Shown: positions 19,621 through 32,084, counted from the stretch's first letter. The stretch is DNA of 64,000 bases from Phytophthora sp. 'mugwort' (GCA_033558025.1 JAUCEF010000010.1:1079001-1143000), one strand, 5' to 3'. The notes: generated by a model from the letters alone, not told the origin. Translations and numbers: made by a program.

Positions 19621-22074
19621 AACTCATTCCGGTCCATGCTGCTAGGCCCCAGAGGTTTCAGATAGTAACCCGCGTAGGCGTGGATTTGTTTTGGATTGTC
19701 GAACAAGTGCTACCAATTGTGACGGGGGACACAACACCTTGCGCACAGGAAGTGTGACTTCTGGAGAGTATACACACTCACAGTGAACGGCAGTTCACAA
19801 GTCCCTGGTCTGAGGGGACTATTCCCGAAATGGTAGATATAAGGCTGAATATATTTGTAGGCGATCTCCTGTAATGCGTCAACATACTAACTATAAGTCA
19901 CCTATAAAGTTTCCTAGGTGTCATCGATTGGGTGGTTCTGATATCTTTGTACCATATATAAGTGTGATACCCATCCGTGACGTCATAGTGGTGTTGGCTA
20001 CATCACCAAGGGTACTTGAGTACACCTTTCTGAACAGTGACTTGGCACTCTTGCTGCAAACCCGTTACACTCTACCCGTTCTGCTTGTTTTTACACTATT
20101 TCTAATCTTATAGTATTGATCACAATATGTCATACTGGCAAAGTGGCGAGCTGCACGAGGAAGCTTTGAAATGTGGAAATGTGCCTTTCCTGGTACATAC
20201 GTACGGTTGTGACGGTGATTGCAGGTTTGCTAAACCTGTGTCAGTTAGTGTAATCTAAGCTTGGGAAAGGGAGAAGTATTCAATAAATTTTAGAGTGAGT
20301 GGCTCAATGAGAAACATGTTTCCAACTCGCATTACAGCGATGTAGACGGTGGATCGTTAACGTCGGCGCCTAGTCTGATGTCGGAACAGCCCCATGACAA
20401 TTTCGGCTATGTGGACTGCGCATGTCTTCCAAAAGTGGTAGTAGCATCTCCTCGTGCAGGATCTCGATGCTGGCGACAAGTTCGTGCCCCCCCCTCCATA
20501 CGGCAAATCGAGTCACCTATGTGTTTCGGCCCCGGACGGGCCATATCGTCTACAACATGCAGATGATTTGCTACGACGATACGAATGAGTCGTGGCCGAC
20601 GCTGACGTTGTTCAGCGCGTCTACTACCAGGTAGTTCAGCAAGACAGAGTCGTAGTGCAGCATCGATTATTACGCTCATCCCGGCCGCATCGTGTTCGAC
20701 GGCAAAACTGGGCCACGCATTTCGGCGTCGCAGTCTCCCGGTCCGATTTCGGCTCCACCAGGTTGGCCCGCACGAAGTCCGTAGACGCGTCCGACGACAC
20801 CACGGCGGACGAGGACTCGTTCCGCCCTTTGGTGTCGTGCTGGGCATCATCGCCACCTTCACTAACAAACCCCCAAAACCCCTGAAACCTAATCTATGTG
20901 CATAAAGGTTTCATCAGTGCTCGAAGAGCCCGACGTTATTCCGTCCGTAGCTGCCCCATGTCGTTCGGAATCATGATGCCGGTCAGGTTAGCATACGCCC
21001 AGATAATGACTGCATAATATGCACAATACGAGATTCCTTTTAAACCAGGGTTGCTACAACCTCCAACTCGTGTTTGGGGTTAATGGGCAGAGCTTTCGCC
21101 ACTGTTAGGAGCGATATTATGGATACAGTCATCAATGATATCGATACGTGGTCTCGAAACCCAAGAGCCGCTGGCCTTGTCTCTCCTGAAACAGTTGAGG
21201 ATATTCCGGCAGCTGGGATCACTTGACCCGACGCTGTCTCCACGCGAGAGACCATCATCAGTTTCCACAGAACTTCTCCAGTGTCAATGTGGACAGGGTA
21301 GTCAAAGTCAGGCTCAATTGATTATCCAACGTTCTCCGGTATCCGTCGCGATTCCCCCAACCAAGTGCCGGTATATGGCACTCAATGGCATCGTCAACAC
21401 AAAGTTCTTCGTACGGTAGTTGCGAGGCCGGAATTTCGGCCATGGTTGTCCTGCCGTGTCGCTCTCTCTTGTTGTTGTCCTCGAAGTTGCCTTTTCGTAA
21501 ATGCTGTGGTTGCTCTTCTATTCGAGTGCACCTCTCCCTTGAAAATGTGCAGCTAAAATACACACTCGTGCGCTCAGTTTCTGTGCAATCCTGTCATGCG
21601 TCGCAGTTTCATTTCTACCTGTACTGATATTGGCGATACAAATTGGGTGCTCGCTCGCAAGGCTAGACCTTACTAGTACTGTCACAGATATTACTAGGGC
21701 TGTCATTTAAGCTTGGATATATAATTTTGTCGTCGCATCTCCCATATTACAGACAGTTTTCTGCAATCAGACAACACTAAAGTAAAATGAGTAATCAGAA
21801 TACACTCCGCGCCAGGTTGCATCGGTCACCCACCTTGGTGGTCTAACTCGCTCAAAAATTTTAGAGTTCGCTCTCGCTGTTTAGATTTTTTAGAGATATG
21901 ATTGGTAGAATTACGGCATTTGTGCAAACGCGCAGTACTTTCCATCCTTCATTTGGCCAGTATACAAATGTGGTGATTTGGCGCTGCGTCAGGATATATC
22001 GGCCAGGCAGCAGACAATAAAAAAAATTAAGTATAATAACAGACTGTTTCCGCTGTCACGTCTCGGCTGGGGGC
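19621..22074. other. unassigned region, possible LTR and decayed ORFs
   Basis: Bases 19740-20340 have no coding motif and sit where the 5' LTR of the minus-strand Gypsy would be. 20378-20885 has three overlapping plus-strand frames (for example NRVTYVFRPRTGHIVYNMQM, then a shift into VVVQHRLLRSSRPHRVRR) that may be one broken gene of unknown family. 21040-21563 has a minus-strand frame containing ASQLPYEELCVDDAIECHIP, also unrecognised. 21700-22074 is AT-rich and empty. Confidence 0.4.
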
Positions 22075-22229
22075 TTAAACACTCATGTTGATTGGTTTTG
22101 TTAAGCTGCTCCAGGTTGGTGAGGTCTGGAGTAGCCCCATTAAAAGGTGAAGCCGTGCTTGACTAAGTCGGGAACGCGAGTGATTGATTGCAGTCATATT
22201 TGCTGCTAAGCCAGAGCGAATTTGCCCAC

Positions 22230-23224
22230 CTAACGAGTGTAGCGCTCGTACGCGTCGGATTTCCATCGTCCAAAGCGTTTAACGGCGAGCCGATCAACGC
22301 CTGCTGCGAAAAGAGCGGTTGCATCCCCGTTTCGCATTGAATGGGTGCCGTATCGGTCAGGATCTTCGTCAACTGCTTGCGCTGCCTGTTTGATTCCCTT
22401 TGTCATATCGCCAGCTGTGATCGTCTTGCCGTATGCCACACTGCAAAGTGGTTCATCACTTGACATGCCATTTCGCTGCTGATGCGTAAGTAGAAGCCAG
22501 CCGGCTCGGACCGGGCATGCCCACCACAGACCGGATCTCTCTAAAATTCTTGTTTCGCCTCGACCGCATTGATCCGTCTTGCTACCGCGAAATTTCACTC
22601 GTAGTGAGCTCGCTTCCTCTTCGACTTGGGATTGCTTCCCATTCTTCGTGAGGCACACTACATCAGTGTATCGTAAAATATACAGCTTCACACATCCTTT
22701 GTCAGCCAGATACTCGCTGCGTCTTAACAGAAAGAAGTAGCCCATGAAAGCAGCTCCCCCCCCACAAGACGCAATCATGGGATCTACTGAAGTTGCAGTG
22801 TTGGCGGAACCTACGGATGATACGTGGGGTGACAGGTTCTTTTTTGCGTTGGAGGCCGTGACACTCGGAGCATCCCTTGCACAGCCGACCGATGTCCTGC
22901 ATGGAGTCCGACAGAAATTCCTCGATACCGGCGCTGATACCAAGACACTTGGCTGAGTTTGGACAACACGGTGCTGGGAGTGTTGCCGGGATGGTGGTTG
23001 TGTGAGCCATAGGGACACAGCGAATAAGGCCAGCTGACGGGAGATGGCGTCGCTGGTGCCTTACAGCCACGGCAAGAGCCCTTGCGATTGCACCACTCCG
23101 ACCACTCCTTCCAGGTTCTTGAATACTTCCGGTGGCTGTCGTTTGCAAGTGATCGGGCTTGTAATTCATCGAGAACGTTTTGTAGATTCAGCGTACTCGT
23201 GGCGAGACTGGATCCTGTGTCCAT
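22230..23224 (-). pseudogene. DIRS tyrosine recombinase
   Basis: The N-terminal SAM-like DNA-binding part reads VLDELQARSLANDSHRKYS and TWKEWSEWCNRKG (23224 on). After frame changes the catalytic domain gives FFLLRRSEYLADKG (first catalytic Arg, in RRSEY), then GTHSMRNGDATALFAAGV (H-x-x-R) and FGRWKSDAYERYTR (H/W position and the nucleophile Tyr). All catalytic positions R, H-x-x-R, W and Y are recognisable in the 22230-23018 frame. A C run at 22756-22763 lies in front of the catalytic domain. Confidence 0.8.
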
Positions 23225-23714
23225 GGCGAACTCAAGTTAGTCCAGATCTTACCGTGAGATTCTGTCCACGCGCGGGATCCGGCATCGGCTCCCAGGTTGC
23301 ACGCGCCTGGTAGATACCCAGCAGATATGCGAAATCCAAGCGTGACTTCAGCGAAACTTATGGCACGATTCAGTTCCTGGGCAAACCGATTGGAACAGTA
23401 CATGTTGTTGGTCCAGGCCACAGCACTCGTGTTGTCTGTCCAGCTGCGTATGTGAAGTAAAGGAGTCTCTGGTTTTGTCCACTTGGGACCCCAGACCCAA
23501 TACAAAAATTTCCGCGGACATTTATGTTGAAGCCATCGGTTCCGCTAGCTTGCGCAAGAAGTTGCTGCTCGTTATCATCGTACCTCAACTGAATGTTGCG
23601 GCGGCAAGCGGGGTCTAATACGGCAAGGCCTTGACTTACTGTCCATGTACAAATGGATATTAACTTCAGCATCCACACAGAACACCGTCGTTGGTAAAGA
23701 CCACCAGCGACCAT
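23188..23714 (-). pseudogene. DIRS RNase H-like domain
   Basis: The readable piece is PLLHIRSWTDNTSAVAWTNN, followed by SNRFAQELNRAISFAEVTLG and ISAGYLPGACNLGADAGSRA. 'DN..AV.W..' and 'h.pG..N..AD..SR' are the RNase H blocks found after RT in DIRS-like elements. It follows the RT with frame changes near 23500-23600. Confidence 0.65.
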
Positions 23715-24646
23715 GCGTCAGGATGATTTCGCACCAATTGAGATCTTGCCGCATCGATACGTCGATATAAATGCTTTGCCACCTGACGGCTTTGTCGATT
23801 TCTTGATGTAGCAGTTGATAGAAGGATTTCGCACTTCGAAGACATGTCGTGATGTGCCTGAGACTCCCCATTAAGAAATGTAACTTGTGCTTAGACAATT
23901 TTTTCTTTCTAGCTGGGCTTTGAACTCGTTTTTTTGCTTTCGCTAGCTTCGCTTTTGGCATGGATACTGTGCGGCGGATCGTGTCAAGTTCTGGTCCGAT
24001 TACGTCGAGCTTGGTACTCCACTCTGAGAACTTGCTCTCGTTAATGGCTCGTGGTCCGAGAACCGCCATCATCGCCAGTCGTAGAGCTGTGTTTGCCGTC
24101 TCGAGTCGTCCAGGTATGTCTGGTACCACCAATACGTGATCTACCCATTTGTAGGCAAAATATGGGATCGAGTCCGACGAGTGGGCAGCCATAGTCGTAG
24201 GGCTTTCACGGCCTAGAAGCCATGATATAGCTCTGCCGAATGTGCCATAGTAAGCTAGCAAGCCAGTCCACCCAAATGGAGCCGACATATCGAAAATTAT
24301 CGCTCCTAATCGCTGAAAACGTGTTCCGATCCACTTTACGCTGCGAGCAATTAGCAGCCGATGCCTGAACGCTCCTTTGGCATCGCCTTTCATGATATAC
24401 GATGACGGTTGGGTCACGCTCGTAGCAGGCCTCGATCTGTCGAGCGGCGGCGGCAACGTGTCGGTATCGAATTTCAGAAAATGATCTTTTGACGGACGCA
24501 TCGTTCGTTGAATTACCAGCGGGAAACGAGAGATCCTGAATCAGCCGCGTTTCGAGTTGAGGATCGGTATGTGCTTTGGGTAATGCGCCGAGAGGACTAA
24601 TTTGAATTTTGTCGAACTCTCCTAGTACGCGTTCGTCAAGCATCAA
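23575..24646 (-). pseudogene. DIRS reverse transcriptase
   Basis: Starting near 24646 the frame reads FDKIQISPLGALPKAH and LIQDLSFPAGNSTNDASVK, shifting to SSYIMKGDAKGAFRHRLLIA (D of the first catalytic block), FDMSAPFGWTGLLAYYGTFG and then AYKWVDHVLVV. In this family the catalytic box normally has two adjacent Asp (VDD-H); here only one is present. It goes on with LGPRAINESKFSEWSTKLDV and TVSMPKAKLAKAKKRV. RT identity is clear; the catalytic box appears to have lost a codon. Confidence 0.75.
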
Positions 24647-25599
24647 GTACTGGCCTCCATCTTGACCCGCACGAACACTTTTTTTTACTACTGTGTTGAA
24701 GGGTCGATCAGCCGATTTGTGGTTCAGAGGGATATGTTGTTAATCAGGTTCGGGTGAGGACCGATCGGGATCCAGCCCCAGCCTCGCAGCTCGGCAGACT
24801 AAATCACGATGTTTGTAGCCGTCCAGAAGTCAATGGAGCCGCTTGGGAGATAGTGTTTTGTTGGGTCTCGGGTCCTCCTGTGTCTGACCTCTGACTAACT
24901 AGACGACTTGCTCCAGTGTGGATCGATGCTTGTTTAGCAGATCAGAGAAAGCGTCGTGTTTGCCAGGGCCTAATCAATGCTGAGTCACTGCGTTGTTATC
25001 CCTGAATTCGTGATCGTCACGTCAGGTACCGAGATCCAGTGCCTTAGTAGCACCTCCGCAATACGGCGACTACGTGCGGGTTTCTTCGTTCTGCAGCTGG
25101 GCCTTAAGGGCGTTTTTGAACCCCTGTATATAGCTGGTATAGGTCGAGCCGGAGCGGCTTAATCACTTTGTTGCCAGTACGTACCGCGCTTGACGCTAGC
25201 GGAGTTGGTTGGTTGGTTGGGCTGTTCCAGTGGTGCAAATGTCGCGGTTTGCAGCTTCCTTTTACGCTTTTAAAATACTTGTCGTAGCAGCGTGTTTGAG
25301 TTTATGCGGATGTCGGCTGGCTTAGTCCAGGGTGTTACTGGTGCGAACACCATTACTGTTACCATGTGTGATGGGGACCTGATGTATTAGGAGGGCTGAG
25401 TAGCCAATGTTCCGGAGGGTTGCATCCGATCTGGTTGGGTAATCGCACACACTCAGGGCAGTGTCTGGTGGTTTCTTCGTCAAACAAAATGTTGTAGGGG
25501 CACTTCGTTCCACTGCTGCTTCCGGAGTTGATGAACTTGAGTCCGGTCCGAGTCGTGAGCGATCAATACGACTCGGACTTATTCAGTCAGAGTGAGCGT

Positions 25600-27327
25600 T
25601 CACTGACCCTGCCAAGTTTGGCGTTGATGTACTGGCGGAAGGTTGGGTCGACCTCTGATGGATGAAAGTAAGCCAGGCTTGAAAATGCCTACTGCCTGAT
25701 CTGGAGTGGCGCAAACACGCTTTAAGAGGAAACGAAGGCACACTTCCTTTCCATCCTTGCGCGGTAAAGATTCAACAAACGGCCGGTGGTACCTTGCGAT
25801 CGGCCGTCTGCTTGACGTGTCGAGTTTTGCCTTCATGCCGGCGGCGGGGATCTTCTCTGCGGACGTGGGATCGAAGTTCGGGATGGCCTTTCTGAATTGG
25901 CAGTGATGAGGAAAGACTGGAGTTCTGGGTTCGCGTTGCTAAACCATCCGGCTGCTTCGAAACGTGAATTGACGCCTGAGAAGCTATCGTGAGCCTCTGC
26001 ATTACGGTACCGTTCCATGGTCGCGTTCATCCATAGTGCCAGTGTCGGTATTGCATCGGGTAGTCAGTGGTTCCAGCCTTCTAGCTGCATCGTGAAGGTG
26101 TCAAGAGCGGCAGATACGCGGATTGTCGTGGGGTCGCACATTTCATTGCAGTACTGGAGAAACTCTCGCGTCGCAGCATGTAGTTGTGCCCATGACGTTA
26201 ATACAGGCGATGTTGGCACTGGAAGCGTGAAGTCTGTCATGTTCACGTTCCCGTTAGCAGTTCGGAGCCGCTCGAGGTAAACTACACACCCGAAGTGGCT
26301 GATGGACAACCCTTTAGAGCCGAAGCTAATGTCACAAAGGCGGGACAGTATCCCTGGATGGAAATCAAGAGGTAGCGACGAGGCCGTCAGATACTCCATG
26401 CATGCTGCCCCGCTCTTACCTTTGTGGATCTCAGACGTGTCACATCACTTGATGGACTCTTTCTTGGTCAGCCGTTGCGCAAAATAACATCTTGTTCCGT
26501 TTTGTCGGGGCAAGATTGGTGTCGCCGCTGCAGGTCGGACCCGGAAGGACGTCGCCAGAGGGGGCAGTTTGCATCGCCGATCGCTGCATGTACGTGTGTA
26601 GAAGATGGGGTGGATGATTTCGGAGAAATTCCAGCAACTCCGCTGCGTCTTCGTTGGTACAAGTACGGTCGTCAGCAATATTTTGTGTGGTTCGGGTTGG
26701 CTGCACCTGTTCAATTCCGCATTGGTGTTGTTCATTCATCTCCGGCTTCGGATCCAATTCCGTCCGATAATGAAGCGAGGAATGTTTGAGCCGTAATGGG
26801 CGGTTGATGCTCAGCATCATCGCTGTCCCGTTCCCGAGTGCGGTGTATCCATGCCCGGAAGTTGTCGGGTTCTTCAGTAAGCGTTTTGCCAAGGCGCTCA
26901 AGTAAATCAGGCGGAGGTGACCTTGCATACACCACGAAAAGTAACGCGTGCTGCAGCGACCAGAGCTGCGCAAACAGTGATAGGGGATTGATCCATTCGA
27001 CCTGGGCCGCTGCGAGTTTGGTGATCTCAGTGAAGGACGCTAGTTCATCCAGCCATGCAGGCACCGTTGGGATGCCTCGATTAGACCTTCCCATGTCCTC
27101 AAGCTTGACCATGAGATTGTCGTGGAGAGCTTGAAGCCTGGGCTTGGACCACACACGTTTTGGCCAGTCTGAAATCCCAGTGCGATACTGATGAGGGGGT
27201 GGACTTTGCTGACTAATTGGCGGCGCATAACGGACATGACCCCTTTGGTAGTCCCAATTTCAAGCTTGGAGCCAGAATAACCGCGTACCTGGCCGTAGCG
27301 ATAACTACTGCCTACGGAGACCCACAC
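25600..27327 (-). pseudogene. DIRS gag-like ORF
   Basis: Successive minus-strand frames read YGQVRGYSGSKLEIGTTKGV, LSTTISWSSLRTWEGLIEAS, EITKLAAAQVEWINPLSLFA, SWAQLHAATREFLQYCNEMC and KEVCLRFLLKRVCATPDQAV, the last resembling the cysteine-containing C-terminal part of such gag proteins. The position just 5' of the RT in the same orientation is the main argument. No catalytic motif is expected. Broken by several frame changes. Confidence 0.45.
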
Positions 27328-27330
27328 CGC

Positions 27331-29039
27331 CTGCCGGAGCTATTCTCCAGGCTTCGACCCTGATGCCTCCGACCGGGAACCACGCGTAGCTCAGCCAGGC
27401 GGTGTGTGAACTCAAATGAGCCTCCTGTTTGGGCGGGAAGCACGGGTTCGACGGTAACCTTGCGACGTTGACGCGAAGCGTAGAAGGTCCGCGTGGTCGT
27501 TACCCCAACATTCTCGGGGCGGAGAAGTAGAAAATCGCCGATGTGAGCCTGCCGCTAGGTCATGCTTCCATCGAAGGTTGTTGGCGTGGAGGTTAGGCTG
27601 GTGTGGAAACGTGAACTGGTGGCTAGTAGGTAAAACTACGAATGACTACACTTGATCTAGCTCTGACATTGGTTTTGCCCTCGGCGCACGCGGTGTGCAG
27701 GCCATATGAGACGTCATTCTGTGCAACGTACTGCGACCAGGATGCCTTCCGTTCAACGGAAACTGGCTTCCGCCGACTTAACCGCGGAAACCTCCGTTGC
27801 TAAAATCGATGAGATATCAGAGACGGTGCGGACGTAGTCGTCTGAGCCTGCATCCCGTAAGAACTGCCACAGGCGAATTACCGCACGATCTGAACACCGC
27901 CCAGATCATGACGGACTCACCGCCGGCTTGTCGTCGCTTCGTCCCTCGCGGTGGCTTCCGCACGCCATACCAGTAATGCTGAAAGCCGTCGGGTACTTAA
28001 AAAAAATTACTCTTTCTCATCCTTGAAGATACTGGTGTCTAAGACGGATTCGGCGTCTTTCCGCAATAGAATGGTACTGGCCCATGCCTTACGCTCTTGC
28101 ATTTTCTCCAGGCTGGGTGACAAGTTGTTCGCCATCTTGGTGTCCATCAGCCAGTCAACTCTTGCCAGGGTGCGCTGATCGGTGTCCACCGAGACAAAGA
28201 GATCTAGGTCGGCCTTGGTCTTCGCGGCCGACAGAGCGCCCATGGACGCTGCACTCAGCAACCGCCGTGTATCGCGCTCCGAAAAGTCTGGTCATTACGA
28301 GTCGGCTCGTTTTAACTCTTCGTCGTCCTGCGCATTTGCGTCGCCTGCTTCTATGGAACTTGTGCTCGGTTGAGCCAGCTGGCGAGGCAGATTTTGGTGC
28401 AGTCGTTCCATTTGCGAAGACGTTGATGTGATGGGCTCCAAGTCGTTTGGATTCCTAATTCCATCGTTGACGGCTGGTGAGTCGCCAATGGCGACGCGGG
28501 AATAGCGGTAGGGATCGCAGTCAGCTCAGCCATGGTTACTGATATGGTCTAACAACGCCACAGTCGTTAGCTCTGGTTTCGTAGCCGAAATCTCTAACTT
28601 ATCAGTCAGCAGCGATCTGGCTGCTCGTTAGCGTAGTCGACTGGTATACCATCGAGGCTCCTAGTATTAAAATATTCTAGAAAATATTTTCTGTATTCGC
28701 AGAATATAAATCAATATACTTTCTTTTTTTATATATTCGCAAAATATATTTCAGAATTTTACGAGCTCATGCGATGTTATGGCGGTAATGAGGTAGTGTT
28801 TTTTTTGCGTTCTTTTATAGAAATTCCGAAATGCGTATATTAAAGTTAGAATACGCGATATCCTAAAGCTGCTCACTGTTGTTCTCTGTGTACTTCTTGT
28901 CCTCCTTGCCCTTCTTGCTTCGCTATTCACCGCCCATGACCGTGTCACCAATAGGATGAGAGTACCTGTAGTCCAGAGAGGACCGTTCCTGCGGTTTATT
29001 AGCGCCGATGAATTCTGCAGATCATGTTCTTCGAAAATC
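27331..29039. other. spacer; one unassigned minus-strand ORF and an AT-rich segment
   Basis: A minus-strand frame at 28007-28261 (SAAKTKADLDLFVSVDTDQR, 84 aa) is unrecognised and might be an upstream piece of the DIRS gag. Bases 28660-28770 are very AT-rich, with the near-palindrome AAAATATTCTAGAAAATATTTT. Nothing else is recognisable. Confidence 0.4.
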
Positions 29040-29590
29040 CGACTCACTGGTACTTCTTGATGTTCTTGTTGTCAAGAAGACGCCTCGACCAGCAGCTGTA
29101 TACCGGTAGATACCGCTTGGTCCGCGTTGCGCACTTTTGCAACACCAAGGTACCTCATCGTCGCCCACACATCCTCGCGAACGCGGCGGCAATAGCACCG
29201 AGATCGGCGGGGGGGGGGGGGGGGGGTCTGCCGTGCGGGGGCCCTCTCCCTCATCGATAGCTTGTGGCGAGCCTTGTTGCCCGCTACCATCTCCACCACG
29301 CCCCAAAGGCTTTGATGCCGTAGCCAGCAGCCACTTCCTTCGCGTCTAAGCTAAGCACCTTGGCAGACACGGGAACACGATCCTTGCGCAGGTCGTTAAA
29401 CCACTTAATCAGTTGAGCCTCCGATTCTAAGGGCAGCTTCGTGCCAAACCCCGCTGGACGGACTTTCTACTTGGCGCTGCCGTTCGTGGCTGCGCACTGA
29501 GCCCGTAGGTTCTCTTTCTTCATCAGCCAACGCAGCACCAGTTTTCGGCGCGACTCGTAGGCTTCTGCGCTCAGGTGAAGGAAAGCAAAC
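29040..29590 (-). pseudogene. pogo-like transposase N-terminal fragment interrupted by a G-run
   Basis: From 29590 on the minus strand: SRRKLVLRWLMKKENLRAQC, PAGFGTKLPLESEAQLIKWF and NDLRKDRVPVSAKVLSLDAK. After a break at an 18-bp C/G homopolymer (29209-29226) it continues VREDVWATMRYLGVAKVRNA then DQ, the first-Asp region (NADQ). These are the HTH DNA-binding part and the start of the DDE domain of a pogo-like transposase; the rest is missing. Confidence 0.55.
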
Positions 29591-29825
29591 TTATTACATG
29601 CAGTATATTGTAGTCTCCTCTAAATCTGGCGGCGCCTCCAGCTTTTTGCACTTCGGTGAATAATTCCTGTCGCCGCGCAGCTGAAGGAATCGCGAAATGC
29701 CAAATGAATGGCAATCTGTAGGCACGAGCTGCACAGCCGATATCGAACCGGTACAAATGTATCGATAGGATTGTGTAGAGCTTATAACGTTGCCACCCTT
29801 TGGAGCGATATCGTTTGGCGCTCTT

Positions 29826-29917
29826 ATAGGAAGGTGTCCGCTACAGGCGGATGAAGCGATAGCATTGGCCGATTTTATAGGAAGGTGTCCTCTACAGGCG
29901 GATGAAGTCTGTATCCA
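29826..29917 (+). repeat. 51-bp tandem direct repeat, about 1.8 copies
   Basis: ATAGGAAGGTGTCC, one variable base (G or T), then CTACAGGCGGATGAAG occurs at 29826 and 29877. In one frame it encodes IGRCPLQADE twice. No protein family is recognised. Confidence 0.75.
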
Positions 29918-30349
29918 TCCATATCATGCACCGGTACTCTTTGTATTGTGCCCGACAAAAAATCGAGGCACGATATCACTCCATCCCTAAACGGGGGTAG
30001 GCTCAGCTCATGATACATGCTAGCCTGTAAGGGGTTTGCCAGTTCCTTGCACTTTGCCGAAGGGCCTCACTGTTCGCCTGCTGGTGAAGGCACCAGTCAT
30101 CGGGATCGTCGTAGGGGAAAGCTCTAGAACTTAACGATTTTAGGATAATTTAAATCATCGACTAGCGTCTTCTATGGACCTTAAGTGGTCCTTGCTAAGT
30201 CTCTTCTACTTCGGAGGCTCAACCAGTTTCGTACACATTATATACTTGCGGTTTGTAGGAGCCGCACATCTAGAAGCTGAAATCATGAAGCGAACGAGCG
30301 CCCCTTCAAAATGCATAAATCGAGTAAAGCATCAATTGCCACGATAAAC

Positions 30350-31125
30350 GGTTCGTACAGGTTCTACCTACACGATCGCTTCCATGGGGATGTCGGCTCC
30401 GACGTACTTGAACTGCTTCTTCGGCTTAGGCATTGGTGACGGCTCTGATGAAGCCAGCGACGCGTGGACCTCCCTCGAGAGAAGACTTCCTCCGATGGTC
30501 ATCGTCTTCTTTGCTCGGCTTCACTTGCGAGGGGCGGCAGCGTGAGCACCTCTTTCTGCACTGTGTCCTTGATCATCAACCACTCTGCAAGCTTGGTGCC
30601 TTCGGAAGTGCTGTTGCGAAGGAAGCTTAGCCGCTCCGTCATCTTCAACTTGTTGAGTGGGTACAGACCACATCCTCGAAACCCGGCCTTGATGCTGTCC
30701 TCGAAGTTGCACAGCTCTCATGCCGTTGAGGCCATGTATATAGTATCCCCTTTACTCAGGGAGCAGCCGCCGCCATTGTCCATGAAGATGTCCGCTTGCC
30801 GCTTAATGCAAGCCTTGAACGTGCTTAACACGGCAACATGCCGGCCGATGACCCACTCCACCAGACTCTGCTCGGCTTCGGGATGAAGAGCTGGCGGTGA
30901 GCCACGGCGCAAGAGTGCCATCGGTTTTCCTTGCTTGGCCTTGGCCACCCAGTTGCTCGGAGTGCGGTAGTGAATACGCGATTGCTTGCTGACGGTCGGT
31001 GCGTGCTCCCCGCTGAGGACTCGGCGCACGGCCGCAAGGGGCTCGTCGTTGGTGTAGGTCGGTATGCAGCGTTCGAAAATAGGGATAATTTTGGTGGGAA
31101 GGGGGTAGGGATGTAAAGAAAGCAC
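30350..31125 (-). pseudogene. pogo-like transposase internal-deletion derivative
   Basis: From 31125 on the minus strand: AAVRRVLSGEHAPTVSKQSR, HYRTPSNWVAKAKQGKPMAL, HPEAEQSLVEWVIGRHVAVL (helix-turn-helix part) and, after a TGA at 30718, IKAGFRGCGLYPLNKLKMTE, the end of this transposase family. The whole DDE catalytic domain is missing between the two pieces, so this is a deletion copy that could only be moved by another transposase. Confidence 0.55.
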
Positions 31126-32084
31126 CCACCCGCCGTTAAAAAAAAGAGGAACATTTGGATTAAACTATGTAAAGCAGTTAAAGGGCATCTGGGTGTTCTG
31201 GTGTGCTGCCATTCCACGAATGGTCTTCTCGTGCACCAATAGCCAGCACGTCTTTCGTCTTGCCGCATCTGTTAGGCGGCACAGCAGAAGGGCAATATGC
31301 TTTTGACGGCGATTTCCTTAGATTGGTTGTTTTATTATATCAAAACAAATTTTTGTGAACGTCACATGATATGTCCTGTCTTTTTGCAAATCGACCGCTT
31401 GTAGCCGATTCAGGCTCTATATATACGACGTAGCCCTTTTTATTATATATAAACAGAACGTCAGTCCGATTTGTTGTATCCCAACCCCTGTTCATATATC
31501 ACATGCTGCCATCGATTTAGCGTCAAATCGCCTCGAATGCCCATTTAACACTGGGCATTCGAGGTCATCGCTATATAAATAAACGATGTCGATGTCACTA
31601 TTATCATTTAACAAGGATAGCTATACGTGTTACGATTGAAAAAGCTTAAAATAAAAACGTATGCATCTTTGAAGTCTATTAGGACTGCAATGTCTTCATT
31701 TGGGGCGCAGTCTCTATTTGCTCACGATCCGCGCAAGGCTATTTTAATAGCGGAGCTATAAAAGCTCGTGGTGTACTATGCTTTATATTTGCACAATGGA
31801 CGTTTTACATCCAGTACTCAGATTTTTTTCCTACCCTGTTTTAACATGTCTTCTATCCATCCAAAAAAACGGCCTAACCGAGCTGGACATATTGGTCGGT
31901 ATTCACAATAAAACATACCGTATTTGAGATCTCATAATACAGAGAGATCTCTTACTTCGTACAACGCATTGGCCAATCATACGCTCTGAATCATCCAGCT
32001 CATCAGTTGAGATCTCATAATACGTAGGCATAAATAGGGTGAAAGCATCAGCGGACAATCCAAATTTTATTGCAAGAAAATTAC
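31126..32084. other. AT-rich non-coding stretch with hairpin and direct repeats
   Basis: No coding family. It holds a perfect 13-bp hairpin (31531-31564) and a 17-bp direct repeat TTGAGATCTCATAATAC at 31924-31940 and 32007-32023 (83-bp spacing), just upstream of the pogo-like gene at 32085. The latter may be subterminal repeats of that element. Confidence 0.5.
31531..31564. repeat. perfect 13-bp hairpin
   Basis: CCTCGAATGCCCA (31531-31543) and TGGGCATTCGAGG (31552-31564) are exact reverse complements with an 8-nt loop. There is no T-run directly after it that would suggest a terminator. Confidence 0.9.

Larger units (their letters stand above)
22075..27330 (-). mobile_element. DIRS-type (tyrosine-recombinase) retrotransposon, degenerate
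   Basis: Minus-strand order: a gag-like ORF (27.3-25.6 kb), reverse transcriptase (24.65-23.6 kb), RNase H-like (23.7-23.2 kb), tyrosine recombinase (23.2-22.2 kb). RT next to a tyrosine recombinase, with no integrase or LTR, defines the DIRS order. Frameshifts and stops occur in each domain. Split direct or inverted terminal repeats could not be identified by eye, so the outer ends are approximate. Confidence 0.75.

Noticed and set aside
24100..24170. HVLVVPD string similar to the HVLVVVP motif of Crinkler effectors
   Set aside because: It is part of the DIRS reverse transcriptase catalytic region, with no Crinkler N-terminal LFLAK context.
25201..25225. GGTT microsatellite (TTGGTTGGTTGG)
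   Set aside because: Very short simple repeat with no flanking structure.
27373..27460. GCGTAGCTCAGCCAGG … GGGTTCGACGG resembling a tRNA
   Set aside because: Similar to tRNA D- and T-arm boxes but no acceptor or anticodon stem pairing could be built.
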